Source: Arthrobacter sp. ISL-5 (GTDB lineage Bacteria > Actinomycetota > Actinomycetes > Actinomycetales > Micrococcaceae). Taken from it: a stretch of DNA of 64,000 nt. This document shows positions 7,553 to 16,385 of the stretch, piece after piece. The position numbers and the translations under genes were made by a program. Location: positions 62,001 to 126,000 of the forward strand of contig NZ_JAGGPM010000013.1 in assembly GCF_018613835.1 (NCBI RefSeq). Direction: 5' to 3'. Each line of letters opens with the position of its first letter. Position 1 is the first letter of the stretch. A model generated the notes under the pieces. It saw only the letters and a list, made by a program, of their open reading frames with translations, was not told the origin of the DNA and did no database searches.

Positions 7553-9865
7553 ATGGAAGTCTGGCCGGGCCGCGCGTATCCGCTGGGTGCAACCTTCGAC
7601 GGAGCCGGGACAAACTTCGCCGTGTTCAGCGAGGCGGCCAGGGCCGTTCAGCTGTGTTTGATGGCCGACGACGGCACGGAGTCACGCGTGGACCTCGTCG
7701 AAGTGGACGGTTACGTCTGGCACTGTTACCTCCCGCAGGTCCAGCCCGGCCAGATGTACGGGTACCGGGTGTACGGCCCGTACGACCCGCCGAGGGGCCA
7801 GCGATGCAACCCGAACAAGCTGCTGCTGGACCCGCACGCCAAGGCCATCGCCGGGAAGATGGACTGGCATCCGTCGCTGTACTCGTTCAGCGCCGGCGAC
7901 CCTGCCTCCCGCAATGACCAAGACTCCGCCGCGCACACCATGCTGGGCGTGGTGATCAACCCGTTCTTTGACTGGGCCGGGGACCACCCGCCCAGGACCG
8001 CCTACCACCGCTCCGTCATATACGAAGCCCACGTCAAGGGGCTGACGCAGCTGCATCCGGAGGTTCCCGAAGAGCAGCGCGGCACCTTTGCCGCCGTCGC
8101 GCATCCCGCCGTCATTGCGCACCTGCAGCTGCTGGGGGTGACAGCGATCGAGCTGATGCCGGTGCACCAGTTCGTCAACGACGGCGAGCTGCAGGCGAAG
8201 GGCCTCGGCAATTACTGGGGCTATAACACCATCGGATTCTTCGCGCCGCAGAACACGTACAGCTCCATCGGGGAGATGGGCCAGCAGGTCCAGGACTTCA
8301 AGTCGATGGTCCGCTCACTGCACCGTGCGGGCATCGAGGTGATTCTCGACGTCGTCTATAACCACACCGCGGAAGGGAGCCATCTGGGGCCCACACTGAG
8401 TTTCAGGGGCATCGACAACGCGGCCTATTACCGGCTGGTGGACGGCGCCGGGCAGCATTACGTGGACTACACCGGCACCGGGAACACGCTGAACGTGCGG
8501 CACCCGCATTCGCTGCAGCTGCTCATGGATTCGCTGCGGTACTGGGTCACGGAGATGCACGTGGACGGCTTCCGCTTCGACCTCGCGGCGGCGCTGGCCC
8601 GGGAATTTTACGACGTCGACCGGCTCTCCACGTTCTTCGAACTGGTCCAGCAGGACCCCATCGTGTCGCAGGTGAAGCTGATCGCCGAGCCGTGGGATGT
8701 GGGGCCGGGCGGCTACCAGGTGGGGAATTTCCCGCCGCAGTGGACGGAGTGGAACGGCAAGTACCGGGACACCGTGCGGGATTTCTGGCGGGGCGAGCCG
8801 GCCACGCTGGGCGAGTTCGCGTCGCGCCTGACCGGCTCGTCGGACCTGTATGAACGCTCGGGACGCCGGCCGGTGGCGTCCATCAACTTCGTCACCGCGC
8901 ACGACGGCTTCACCCTGCGGGACCTGGTCTCGTACAACGGGAAGCACAACGCGGCGAACGGGGAGGACAACCGGGACGGCGAATCGCACAACCGGTCGTG
9001 GAACTGTGGCGCGGAGGGGACCACGGAGGACCCGGAAATCCTGAACCTGCGGGCCCGGCAGCAGCGGAACTTCATCGCCACCATGCTGCTCTCGCAGGGC
9101 GTGCCCATGATCGCGCACGGCGACGAGCTGGGCCGGACGCAGCAGGGCAACAACAACGTGTATTGCCAGGACTCGGAACTGAGCTGGGTGAAGTGGGATG
9201 AGGTGGACCAGCCGCTCATGGAGTTCACGGCCGCGGTGAACAGGCTGCGCGCCGCGCACCCCACGTTCCGCCGCAGCACCTTCTTCGACGGGCGGCCGGT
9301 GCGCCGCCTCGGAAAGGACGACAAGCTGCCGGACATCGTGTGGCTGAACGAGGACGGCGCGGAGATGCTGCCGGAGGACTGGGGCCGCGGGTTCGGGCGG
9401 ACCATCGGCGCGTTCCTGAACGGCGACGGGATCCAGGGCCGCGACGACCGCGGCCGCCAGATCACGGACGTGAACTTCCTGCTCTACTTCAACGCGCACG
9501 ACGACGACATCAAGTTCACGCTTCCGGCCGCCGAGTTCGCTGCGTCCTGGGACATGGTGATCAACACCGCCGGGAACGGAGTGGAGCGCGGACCCCTGGT
9601 CGCCGGCTCGGTGCTGAAAGTCACCGCGCGGTCCATGACGGTGCTCCGCGCCCGCGACCTGACCCGGCACGAGCCGAACCTGTCCATCGCGCCGTCCCTG
9701 GCCCTGCTGGCGCAGGTCCGCCACCCTGAGGTGGCTGCGGAATCGGCGTCGTCGGCGTCTGCAGCAGGGCCGGCGGCTGCGCCTGGGGCAGTGCCTTGGC
9801 GGCGGCCGCGACGCGCGCGGGGAACCCGCGGCTCGGGGCGTGCAGGGAGCCCGCGGCGCGCGTAG
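7553..9865 (+). CDS. glgX: Glycogen debranching enzyme GlgX
   Basis: Hydrolyses alpha-1,6 branches of glycogen limit dextrin in the cytoplasm. The 770-residue protein has an N-terminal CBM48 domain (YPLGATFDGAGTNFAVFSEA) and a GH13 barrel with region I VILDVVYNHTAEG, the nucleophile in DGFRFDLAAAL, the acid in LIAEPWDVGPGGYQ and FVTAHDGFTLRD. The GlgX/isoamylase-type NGKYRDTVRDFWRG is present. The last 50 or so residues are a low-complexity Ala/Arg tail beyond the usual end. The start is the ATG at 7553, with AGGAG 6-10 bases upstream; the longer open frame from 7001 overlaps the antisense MFS gene and is not coding. Confidence 0.95.
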   Translation: MEVWPGRAYPLGATFDGAGTNFAVFSEAARAVQLCLMADDGTESRVDLVEVDGYVWHCYLPQVQPGQMYGYRVYGPYDPPRGQRCNPNKLLLDPHAKAIAGKMDWHPSLYSFSAGDPASRNDQDSAAHTMLGVVINPFFDWAGDHPPRTAYHRSVIYEAHVKGLTQLHPEVPEEQRGTFAAVAHPAVIAHLQLLGVTAIELMPVHQFVNDGELQAKGLGNYWGYNTIGFFAPQNTYSSIGEMGQQVQDFKSMVRSLHRAGIEVILDVVYNHTAEGSHLGPTLSFRGIDNAAYYRLVDGAGQHYVDYTGTGNTLNVRHPHSLQLLMDSLRYWVTEMHVDGFRFDLAAALAREFYDVDRLSTFFELVQQDPIVSQVKLIAEPWDVGPGGYQVGNFPPQWTEWNGKYRDTVRDFWRGEPATLGEFASRLTGSSDLYERSGRRPVASINFVTAHDGFTLRDLVSYNGKHNAANGEDNRDGESHNRSWNCGAEGTTEDPEILNLRARQQRNFIATMLLSQGVPMIAHGDELGRTQQGNNNVYCQDSELSWVKWDEVDQPLMEFTAAVNRLRAAHPTFRRSTFFDGRPVRRLGKDDKLPDIVWLNEDGAEMLPEDWGRGFGRTIGAFLNGDGIQGRDDRGRQITDVNFLLYFNAHDDDIKFTLPAAEFAASWDMVINTAGNGVERGPLVAGSVLKVTARSMTVLRARDLTRHEPNLSIAPSLALLAQVRHPEVAAESASSASAAGPAAAPGAVPWRRPRRARGTRGSGRAGSPRRA

Positions 9866-9989
9866 TGTTTAGGGCAGGAGCCCTGCGCGGATATTGGACA
9901 CGGGGAAATCACCTGGCCGAAACGGCGCGGCAACGTGGAGGCCCCATCCTGAAAGGGCGCACATCAGCGCAGTGCGCCAATCGGCGCGC

Positions 9990-10024
9990 AGGGTCAAGCC
10001 CGCAGGGTCAGCGCACAGGGTCAA
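9990..10024. repeat. Three direct AGGGTCA repeats before 10055
   Basis: AGGGTCA occurs at 9990, 10004 and 10017, each preceded by a GCGC/CGC-like context, with steps of 14 and 13 bp. They lie 30-65 bp upstream of the gene at 10055. They could be a regulator array; nothing else supports a function. The remainder of the 9866-10054 gap shows only a short hairpin (AGGGC-AGGA-GCCCT) right after glgX. Confidence 0.4.
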
Positions 10025-10054
10025 GGCGCGAGTAACGCCAGGATGGAGCCCGCC

Positions 10055-10279
10055 ATGAACGAGGCAACGACGCGAAGGATCACCCACTGCGGTGACCTCT
10101 CCCCCGGCGACGTCATCGAGGCCCGCTACAACGGCCTCATGTATTACCAGGGAAAGGTTACGGAGACGGTGCCGGTCCTCGACATGTTCTGGATCCTCGA
10201 CTCCAGGACCGGAACCCGGAAGCTGCTGGATCCCCTGGCCTTCGAAGTGGTCCGCGTCCCGGAAACCCCCGCGGGCTAA
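10055..10279 (+). CDS. Small conserved protein, paralogue of 23540-23896
   Basis: A 74-residue soluble protein starting at ATG 10055, with GGAG seven bases upstream. The core is GDLSPGDVIEARYNG ... VLDMFWILDSRTGTRKLLD ... FEVVRVP. The same pattern (AELSAGEEIEAWHRG, DIDLFWIIDARTGARRLLD, LSVRRVP) occurs in the protein at 23540-23896, so this is a real domain family. The pattern suggests a small beta-barrel with a hydrophobic strand before a DxRTGxRxLLD turn. No catalytic residues or membrane segments are visible. It resembles adaptor-type beta domains only in general shape; function unknown. Confidence 0.8.
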   Translation: MNEATTRRITHCGDLSPGDVIEARYNGLMYYQGKVTETVPVLDMFWILDSRTGTRKLLDPLAFEVVRVPETPAG

Positions 10280-10282
10280 GCC

Positions 10283-10378
10283 AACGCTCTCTCACTCCCC
10301 GCAGCAAAACGACCAACCCTCTCGCACTCCCCGCCGCAAAACAACAAACCCTCTCTCGCTTCCCGCAGCGAAACTTGT
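10283..10378. repeat. 32-bp tandem array A (3 units)
   Basis: Three abutting units of exactly 32 bp begin at 10283, 10315 and 10347. The most typical unit starts AACCCTCTCGCACTCCCCGC and ends CGCAAAACAACA. The array lies between two converging 3' ends (10279 and 10417). On the strand of the leftward gene it reads as GGGAGTGCGAGAGGGTT-type sequence. Members of the same family occur at 12001, 16221, 17388 and 18911. Confidence 0.85.
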
Positions 10379-10416
10379 GCGTCGGGCCACCGAACGGCGT
10401 TAGACAGTTCCGGTCA

Positions 10417-11832
10417 CTACAGGGAGCCCATGATGGATCGGAGGGTGGCAGCCGCCTTCTTGGCTGCGACCTTGGGATCGGTTACACCGAGAGCAACCTC
10501 GCTAACCGCCTTGGCGATGGGCAGTTCACTCATCGCAGCACCGGCGAGGTCGCCGCGGCCTTCTAGGATGCCCCAGTGCTTGAGGTCCTTGGCGCCCTGC
10601 GTCAGGACAGAAACGACGTCCTGTCCGTAGTACTTCCCCAGGGGTTCCTTCGTGCCGATGCCTGCCGGCATGGTCTTCCAGGCGTCCGCATATTCCGTGG
10701 GCTTGGACGCCGTGCCGGCCCGGACCGGCAGCCGCTCCTCCGGGGCGATGGACAGCCAGTCGGCGTAACCGTCGCTCATGAAGTACTCCACGAACCGGCG
10801 TGCCGGTTCGGTGTCTGAGTCATTGGTGATAATCCAGGAGGTGATCTCGCCAAAGTGCGCGGGCTGGTTGCCACCGCCACCGAGAATGCCGGCTACCACG
10901 CCGGTGTTCCTGACCAGGAATTCGGGGTCAGCTTTGCATTCGGGGCAGTTAGGCTTGGCGTCGCTGCGCAGGCCCGCCAATTCGTCAAGCATGAACGTGG
11001 GCCAGATCGCCATGGCGGCCTTGCCGGCGAAGTACATGGCACGCACGGAGTTGATGTCTTGGGTCCCGGGCACGGAGTAGTTCTTCAGCATGTCGCGGTA
11101 GAAGCCGAGGGCACCCACGCACTGCGGACTGTCAAAGGTGATGTCGCCCTCGGCGTTGACCATTTCGCAGTCGTTGGCCTGCGCGATGTGTTCGAACGAC
11201 TGCTGTGTGAACGCCTGATCAGCCTTGTTGGCCGCGACGAATCCCGCCAGCTGCGGGCTGTGCAGCTTTGCCGCGGCCGCTTTGATGTCACCGTAGGTAG
11301 CCGGCGCCGCTATGCCGGCCTTCGCGAACAGGTCCCTTCGGAAATACAGGATTTGCTGCCACGAGGAATCTGGCACGGACAATTGTTTGACGCCGTCGCG
11401 GGTCAGCTCCAACGACCGCCGGGACCAGGTACCCTCGCCAAGATTGCCGATGACCTTGGCGTTGGCCTCGGCGTCAATCAGGTCGCTGGAAGCGAGGGTG
11501 CGAACGTGCCCCAGCGAAATGCCGCCGATAATATCCGGCAGGTTACCGGATGCGGCTGAGGACTTAAGAACCTGGTTAAACCGGTGCTCGGGCACGCTCA
11601 CCAGCTCCGCTCTCACCCCCGTCGCGGTGGTGAGGTTGGCGATGATCGCCTTCGTCTTGGCCACCCGGTCCGGGAGGACGTCCGTGGTCCAGACAGTTAT
11701 GTCGTGGGCATCCGGCGTATTGACGGGAGCACCTGCTGAGCCGCCGCCTGGCGTGCAGCCCGCCAGAAAGGCTACAGCCAGCCAAACTGCTGCAAGGAAA
11801 CTTACCTTGGCCAAACCTCTGGTTCTGTTCAC
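10417..11832 (-). CDS. ABC transporter sugar-binding lipoprotein (orphan)
   Basis: Extracytoplasmic solute-binding protein of the carbohydrate (SBP_bac_1) family, 471 residues. A lipoprotein signal with lipobox LAGC (KVSFLAAVWLAVAFLAGCTPGG) anchors it outside the membrane. The body has family hallmarks: DITVWTTD, SGNLPDIIGG, YFRRDLFAKAGI, AMYFAGKAAMAIWPTFML, and WIITNDSDTEPARRFVEYF. The start chosen is GTG 11832, giving a normal lipoprotein N-terminus and having AGGGG eight bases upstream; an ATG at 11875-11877 adds 15 implausible residues. No permease or ATPase genes adjoin, so it must work with components elsewhere. Specificity unknown. Confidence 0.88.
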   Translation of the reverse strand: MNRTRGLAKVSFLAAVWLAVAFLAGCTPGGGSAGAPVNTPDAHDITVWTTDVLPDRVAKTKAIIANLTTATGVRAELVSVPEHRFNQVLKSSAASGNLPDIIGGISLGHVRTLASSDLIDAEANAKVIGNLGEGTWSRRSLELTRDGVKQLSVPDSSWQQILYFRRDLFAKAGIAAPATYGDIKAAAAKLHSPQLAGFVAANKADQAFTQQSFEHIAQANDCEMVNAEGDITFDSPQCVGALGFYRDMLKNYSVPGTQDINSVRAMYFAGKAAMAIWPTFMLDELAGLRSDAKPNCPECKADPEFLVRNTGVVAGILGGGGNQPAHFGEITSWIITNDSDTEPARRFVEYFMSDGYADWLSIAPEERLPVRAGTASKPTEYADAWKTMPAGIGTKEPLGKYYGQDVVSVLTQGAKDLKHWGILEGRGDLAGAAMSELPIAKAVSEVALGVTDPKVAAKKAAATLRSIMGSL

Positions 11833-12000
11833 CTCGGTGCCCCTGCCGTGAGCGTGCCCCAGGGGGCACAAGGTCATCGGCTGCGATATAAATCACAACG
11901 CGAGACTTATTACTAAGACTATCCACGTCCTCACCCGCTGTCAGCCGTAGCAGTAGTGCTGTGAAGCTGGCGCGCCAGGCCACGGAGCGCTGAACCGTGT

Positions 12001-12077
12001 AACCCTCTCGCACTTCCCGCAGCGAAACGACGAACCCTCTCGCACTTCCCGCAGCGAAACGACGAACCCTCTCGCAG
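12001..12077. repeat. 32-bp tandem array B (2.4 units)
   Basis: Two identical 32-bp units (12001-12032, 12033-12064) starting AACCCTCTCGCACTTCCCGC, then a partial third unit to 12077. It directly follows the 3' end of the leftward Lrp/AsnC remnant, in the same orientation relative to that gene as the other arrays. Confidence 0.88.
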
Positions 12078-12084
12078 AACCGGT

Positions 12085-12480
12085 TCACAGCGGCAGCGGT
12101 CGGTTTTCGACAACACTCTTCATGACCAGGGTGGAGCTCAGGCGCTGGACACCGGGGAGGGTGGAGATCCGCTCGTCGTAGAGCTTTTGGAAAGCGCGCA
12201 GGTCGCGGGCGACGACCTGCAGGAGGTAGTCGGGATCCCCGAAAAGCCGCTGAGCCGTCAGGACGTTGGGAATCGTGGCGACAGCCTGTTCAAAGGCCTC
12301 GACGGTGTCCCTGTCCGCGTCCCGCATGGTGACAAAGACGAGCGCGTCGAACGTGAGGCCCAGGGCCTCGGCGTCGAGCTGGGCCCGGTAGCCGCTGATC
12401 GCGCCGGACTCCTCCAACGCGCGCAGGCGGCGGTGGCACGGAGACAGGCTCAGGCTGACTCGCTCGGCCAGGCTTCCCCG
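12085..12480 (-). pseudogene. Lrp/AsnC regulator lacking its first residues
   Basis: Remnant of a leucine-responsive/AsnC-type transcription regulator. The reading SLAERVSLSLSPCHRRLRAL is the second half of the HTH, followed by ALEESGAISGYRAQLDAEAL and an intact ligand-binding (RAM) domain (FDALVFVTMRDADRD, RLFGDPDYLLQVVARDL, VQRLSSTLVMK). The first 20 or so residues, including helix 1 of the HTH, are missing: an in-frame TAA at 12481-12483, which ends the upstream gene, sits in their place. An internal start could make a ligand domain without DNA binding. The fusion point suggests a deletion that joined it to the HPt-like gene. Confidence 0.8.
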
Positions 12481-12927
12481 TTAGCCCGGGCGCACGGGGC
12501 CAACGGTCGCATCTTTGATCTGGAGAATTGCCTGGGACAGAAGTGCCTTCGCCGAGGTGGCATCGGGCCAATGACCGGATTGCACCTGCCGTTGCAGGTT
12601 CCGGGCATGGTATTCCACTCGCGAGGCGCCGGCCATGGCAGAGCTGACCCCCAGGCTGACCAGCGCATCCAGGGTTTTCTCCCGGTCCTCGGAGTTGAGA
12701 CCGTCGATGATCGCTGCGGCTCGGGCGGGCAGCAAGCCCAGGTAGTCCTCAAGGAATTTCTGCGCCGCACCCGGACCTGCCTCGTCGGCGAGGAACCGGA
12801 TCGGGGCCCTGTCCAGCACCGGCAGGGACCCCCCGTCCTGCTGCCCTTCCTGCCTGTGGCTCGCTCCTGAGACCTGAACGATAGCCGGAATTCCGGTGCC
12901 GGCGATGTCTCGCCATGGGGTGCTCAT
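12481..12927 (-). CDS. HPt-like protein without the phospho-accepting His
   Basis: A 148-residue protein starting at ATG 12927, with AGGAAGG 7-13 bases upstream. Residues about 45-125 read like a histidine-phosphotransfer four-helix bundle (RFLADEAGPGAAQKFLEDYLGLLPARAAAI, then ALVSLGVSSAMAGASRVEYHARNL). Where HPt proteins carry HxLKGxS, this one has LVSLGVSS, so the phospho-accepting His appears replaced by Val. It may be a pseudo-HPt that binds partners without transfer. It is divergent from the response regulator at 13191. Its C-terminal end abuts the Lrp remnant in the same frame, so its own end could be altered. The HPt call is motif-based and moderate. Confidence 0.6.
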   Translation of the reverse strand: MSTPWRDIAGTGIPAIVQVSGASHRQEGQQDGGSLPVLDRAPIRFLADEAGPGAAQKFLEDYLGLLPARAAAIIDGLNSEDREKTLDALVSLGVSSAMAGASRVEYHARNLQRQVQSGHWPDATSAKALLSQAILQIKDATVGPVRPG

Positions 12928-13190
12928 CCCTGACCTTCCTGAAACTGGGTTAAGGGCACCGCGGCTCTGCTGCACGGTACGTAACCACCTTCCCGTATCA
13001 GGCTCAAGCCCGAGGCAGCTTAGCCCCTAGATATGCGCAAGACCGCCACTGGGGGGATGGCTCGCGGTCCTGACGGGGCTGGGTCCGGTACAAATCGCTT
13101 GCCGACTCGAATGGCCACTGCCGGGAGCCTTCACCCGTTGATAGAGTGCACTTAAGGCTTTGCTGGGGCGGGTCTAAGGGGGATGTTGCG

Positions 13191-13568
13191 ATGCCCGATA
13201 CGTGCACGGCTGTGGTGATTGAAGATGACGCGGACGTTGGACGGCTCGTTCAAACAGTCCTGTCCGCAACCGGAATGCAGGTCCGACTGACTGCAACAGG
13301 GACCGACGGCGTTGCCGCCGTCCGGGGGCACTGCCCCGATCTCGTGGTCCTGGACTACGGTCTTCCCGACATCACTGGTTTGGAAGTGATCAGGCTTATC
13401 AGGAGCTTCAGTGCGGTGCAGATCCTCATGCTCACCGGTCACGATGATCTGACCGAAACGCTGCTATCTGCCGGTGCCAGCGCGGTCATGACCAAACCTT
13501 TCCGTGTCCGGGCACTTCGGGAGCAGGTCGAAAAAATGCGGGTTTCACACCTCGAGGAAATTCTCTGA
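13191..13568 (+). CDS. Single-domain response regulator
   Basis: A 125-residue stand-alone receiver. Acidic pair in IEDDADVG, phospho-acceptor Asp in LVVLDYGLPDITGLEV, the conserved Thr in ILMLTGHDD and Lys in VMTKPFRV. No output domain follows. The start is ATG 13191, downstream of GGGGGA. It sits between an HPt-like gene (divergent) and a c-di-GMP enzyme gene (convergent), so it probably passes phosphoryl signals between them or to a diguanylate regulator; this is inference from context. Confidence 0.9.
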   Translation: MPDTCTAVVIEDDADVGRLVQTVLSATGMQVRLTATGTDGVAAVRGHCPDLVVLDYGLPDITGLEVIRLIRSFSAVQILMLTGHDDLTETLLSAGASAVMTKPFRVRALREQVEKMRVSHLEEIL

Positions 13569-13610
13569 CTACAGCTCGAGGAGCAATGGCGACGGTGCCC
13601 GACGGATAAC

Positions 13611-16085
13611 CTACTGCAATTGCTGCGCCGGTTCTCGGCCGTGAGGGCCGGCCGGAAGGGCAGCGAGCCACACCGGGATGCTCTCCGCGGCTATCGGTTT
13701 GCTCCACAGATAGCCTTGGGCGTGGCGGACGCCCAGGCGTAGGAGTTCGGTGAGTTGGTCCGCGGTTTCCACTCCTTCGGCAACGACGTCGAGATTCAGG
13801 CTGCCGGCCATGCCCATGACGAGTTCGATAATCGTCGCACCGTGAGGGTCGCTGCCGAGCTCTTCTACGAAGCTGCGGTCGATTTTCAGGGTCCGGGCCG
13901 AGAGCCACTTGAGGTAGCTCAGGGATGAGTACCCGGTGCCGAAGTCATCGATGGAAAGTCCCACACCCAGACGGGAGAGCCGTCGCAGGGTTTCTTTGGG
14001 CAGATCGGGCTGATCCATGAGCACAGTTTCGGTAATTTCCAAGTGGACAGCGGCTGGATCGATGCCGGAGCTGAGCATTGCTGCTTCCACGACGTCCGGG
14101 AAGTCGTCCGCCACGAGCTGTCGCCCCGAGATGTTCACTGCCGCCGAAAGGTTTTCCGCCCCGGGAAGTTGGCTTCGCCACTGCTGCACCTGGCGCAGCG
14201 CTTCATGGAGAACCCAGCTGCCGATAGGAAGGATGAGGCCCGTTTCCTCGGCGATGGGAATGAACGTGTCGGGCATGATCAAGCCGTGTTCGTTATGGTG
14301 CCATCGCAGCAGCGCCTCGAAGCCGACAGGGCATTCGGTGGTGACGTCAATGATTGGCTGGTAATTCAGGGAAAGCTCTCCGCGGTCCAGGGCCAGCCTC
14401 AGGTCAGATTCCAGATCTAGCCGGCCCGCGGCCCGGGCCGTCAGGCGCGCGTCATGCACGGCCGAGGAATCGCCGCCAGCGGATTTGGCGCGGTACATGG
14501 CAGCATCTGCACCGCTGAGCATCGCCTCGGCGGTGTCATCAGGGCCCGCCAGTGCGATGCCGATGCTGACGTTCAGGTAGACCTTGCGCCCGTCGACTTC
14601 AAAGGGGTGGCGGGTGGCGTCCCTGATCCGTTCGGCCAACGCCTTGGCTCCGCCTCTGAGCAGGTCATCGCAGACCACGACAAATTCATCGCCTCCGAAC
14701 CGGGCGACTGTATCGCCGGCCCTGACGGCGGTCCTCAGCCGCTCCCCCAGCAGAACCAGAATTGTGTCACCGGCCCCGTGGCCGATCCCGTCGTTGATGA
14801 GTTTGAACCGGTCGACGTCTACGAACATCACCACGGGTCGGGAGGCCCGGTCAAGGCAGCCCTGAAGCACCTCGGTGATCATGTACCGGTTCGGCAGTCC
14901 GGTCAGGGCGTCGTGGCGGGCCTGCCATTCCAGAACCTGTTCGGCGTTCTTCCGTTCGGTGACGTCCAGGACTGTGTCCAGGAACCTGACAGGTTTCCCG
15001 TCCGGGCCGTCGACGCTCCGGATCCGTGAATGCAGCCATCGCTGCTCCCCATCGGGCCGGATAATCCGGTATTCGAAGTCCGCGAATCCCTGTCCGTTCT
15101 CCAGGCTCTTCCATGCCTGACGGACGAGATCGCGGTCCTGCACATGCGTCAACTCAAGCATCGAATCCCTGGCCGCGGGGGTACCGGCTGCCACACCCAG
15201 AATGCGGGCGAACTCCTCCGAGTGCCAGGTCTCCCCGGTCGCGACCGTGTATTCGACGCTTCCGACATGAGCCATCTCCTGGGCAGCCAGAAGCCGCTCC
15301 CGCTCGGCGGCGGCCGCTGCCTTCAGCCGCTGGATCTCGGTGATGTCCCTGGCGATGGCAGACGCTCCGACCTGTGCACCGTCTTGGCCATAGACCGGGG
15401 ACACGGTCAGCTCGACGTCGATCACCGACCCGTCCTTGCAGCGCCACCGCGCTTCCACTCCGGTCGCGAACGTCCTGCTTCCGATGCGCGCGGTGAATTC
15501 CTGGTCGTGGTCCGCTGCGTCGCTGGTGGTCAGCAGGCGATAGCTCTGTCCGACAGCTTCCCGGGCACTCCAGCCGAACATCCTGGTAGCGCCTGCGTTC
15601 CAACTGGAAATCTTCCCGGTCAGGTCGGCGCCGATGATCGCGTCCCCGGAGGATTCCACCATGGCTGAGAGCCGGCGCAGAATGGCCTCGCTTTGTTTCC
15701 GGTCGGTGATGTCCTTGGAGATCGCTACGACGGCGACGGGCACCGTGTGCCGGCCGCGGATCGGGCTGACGGTGGCATGGACCGGGAACTCCCTCCCGGT
15801 CCGGTGGTGCATCCAGAGCTCGCCGGCCCAGTCCCGGCCGTGGGCGAGCCTGTCTGCTATCTCCTGATCGGTGGCATCCTGCCCCGGCCCGTCAGCGCCG
15901 CCCATGATTCCGAGATCCGTGATCTTCATCCCCAACGCCTGGGCCAGGCTGAACCCGTACAACCGCTCAGAGGCGCGGTTCCAGTACGTGACCCGCCACT
16001 CACTGTCCATCCCGATGACCGATTGTCCGATGTCATCGAGCAGCAGCGACTGCATGACCAGATCATCATGGCGTTCCTCAGCCAT
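13611..16085 (-). CDS. PAS-PAS-PAS-GGDEF-EAL c-di-GMP enzyme
   Basis: An 824-residue cytoplasmic signalling protein with three N-terminal PAS/PAC units (about residues 10-130, 135-255 and 265-375; for example VTYWNRASERLYGFS, ISSWNAGATRMFGWS and FEYRIIRPDGEQRWLHS). A GGDEF domain with intact active site RFGGDEFVVV (about 380-545) and an EAL domain with FEALLRW, DDFGTGYSSL and KIDRSFV (about 560-810) follow. Both catalytic signatures look complete, so it may both make and break c-di-GMP; no RxxD inhibitory site is obvious before GGDEF. No membrane segments, so signals are probably intracellular (redox, ligand). It converges with the response regulator at 13191. Confidence 0.94.
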   Translation of the reverse strand: MAEERHDDLVMQSLLLDDIGQSVIGMDSEWRVTYWNRASERLYGFSLAQALGMKITDLGIMGGADGPGQDATDQEIADRLAHGRDWAGELWMHHRTGREFPVHATVSPIRGRHTVPVAVVAISKDITDRKQSEAILRRLSAMVESSGDAIIGADLTGKISSWNAGATRMFGWSAREAVGQSYRLLTTSDAADHDQEFTARIGSRTFATGVEARWRCKDGSVIDVELTVSPVYGQDGAQVGASAIARDITEIQRLKAAAAAERERLLAAQEMAHVGSVEYTVATGETWHSEEFARILGVAAGTPAARDSMLELTHVQDRDLVRQAWKSLENGQGFADFEYRIIRPDGEQRWLHSRIRSVDGPDGKPVRFLDTVLDVTERKNAEQVLEWQARHDALTGLPNRYMITEVLQGCLDRASRPVVMFVDVDRFKLINDGIGHGAGDTILVLLGERLRTAVRAGDTVARFGGDEFVVVCDDLLRGGAKALAERIRDATRHPFEVDGRKVYLNVSIGIALAGPDDTAEAMLSGADAAMYRAKSAGGDSSAVHDARLTARAAGRLDLESDLRLALDRGELSLNYQPIIDVTTECPVGFEALLRWHHNEHGLIMPDTFIPIAEETGLILPIGSWVLHEALRQVQQWRSQLPGAENLSAAVNISGRQLVADDFPDVVEAAMLSSGIDPAAVHLEITETVLMDQPDLPKETLRRLSRLGVGLSIDDFGTGYSSLSYLKWLSARTLKIDRSFVEELGSDPHGATIIELVMGMAGSLNLDVVAEGVETADQLTELLRLGVRHAQGYLWSKPIAAESIPVWLAALPAGPHGREPAQQLQ

Positions 16086-16220
16086 TGGTCCCCCTACCGC
16101 GTCCGAGAGTAATGACTCTCAACTCCACGCCGGCGGCCTCAGGCTGAAGCACCGTCTTGAGCTTGTAGCCTAGCCGCGCGTGACGGCCGCGGCCATAGAA
16201 GGAGCGCAATTTTTCTGACC

Positions 16221-16378
16221 GCCCCTCCCGCACTTCCCGCAGCGAAACGGCGAACCCTCCCGCACTTCCCGCAACGAAACGACGAACCCTCTTGCACTTC
16301 CCGCAGCGAAACGACCAACCCTCTTGCACTTCCCGGAGCGAAACGACGAACCCTCCCGCACACCCCGCGCGGGAGGGC
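16221..16378. repeat. 32-bp tandem array C (about 5 units)
   Basis: Units begin at 16221, 16253, 16285, 16317 and 16349, each 32 bp with a few substitutions (core CGCACTTCCCGCAGCGAAAC). The last unit is degenerate and forms a hairpin, CCCTCCCGC...GCGGGAGGG (16353-16378). The array is directly downstream of the leftward phosphodiesterase gene, so the hairpin could help end its transcript. The space 16086-16220 upstream of the c-di-GMP gene shows no gene. Confidence 0.87.
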
Positions 16379-16385
16379 GCAGCAG

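Noticed and set aside
12928..13190. c-di-GMP riboswitch in the signalling cluster gap
   Set aside because: No GEMM-type core sequence was found on either strand.
16078..16363. Repeat-encoded small proteins on the minus strand
   Set aside because: They are translations of the 32-bp array; 32 is not a multiple of three, so frames rotate from unit to unit.
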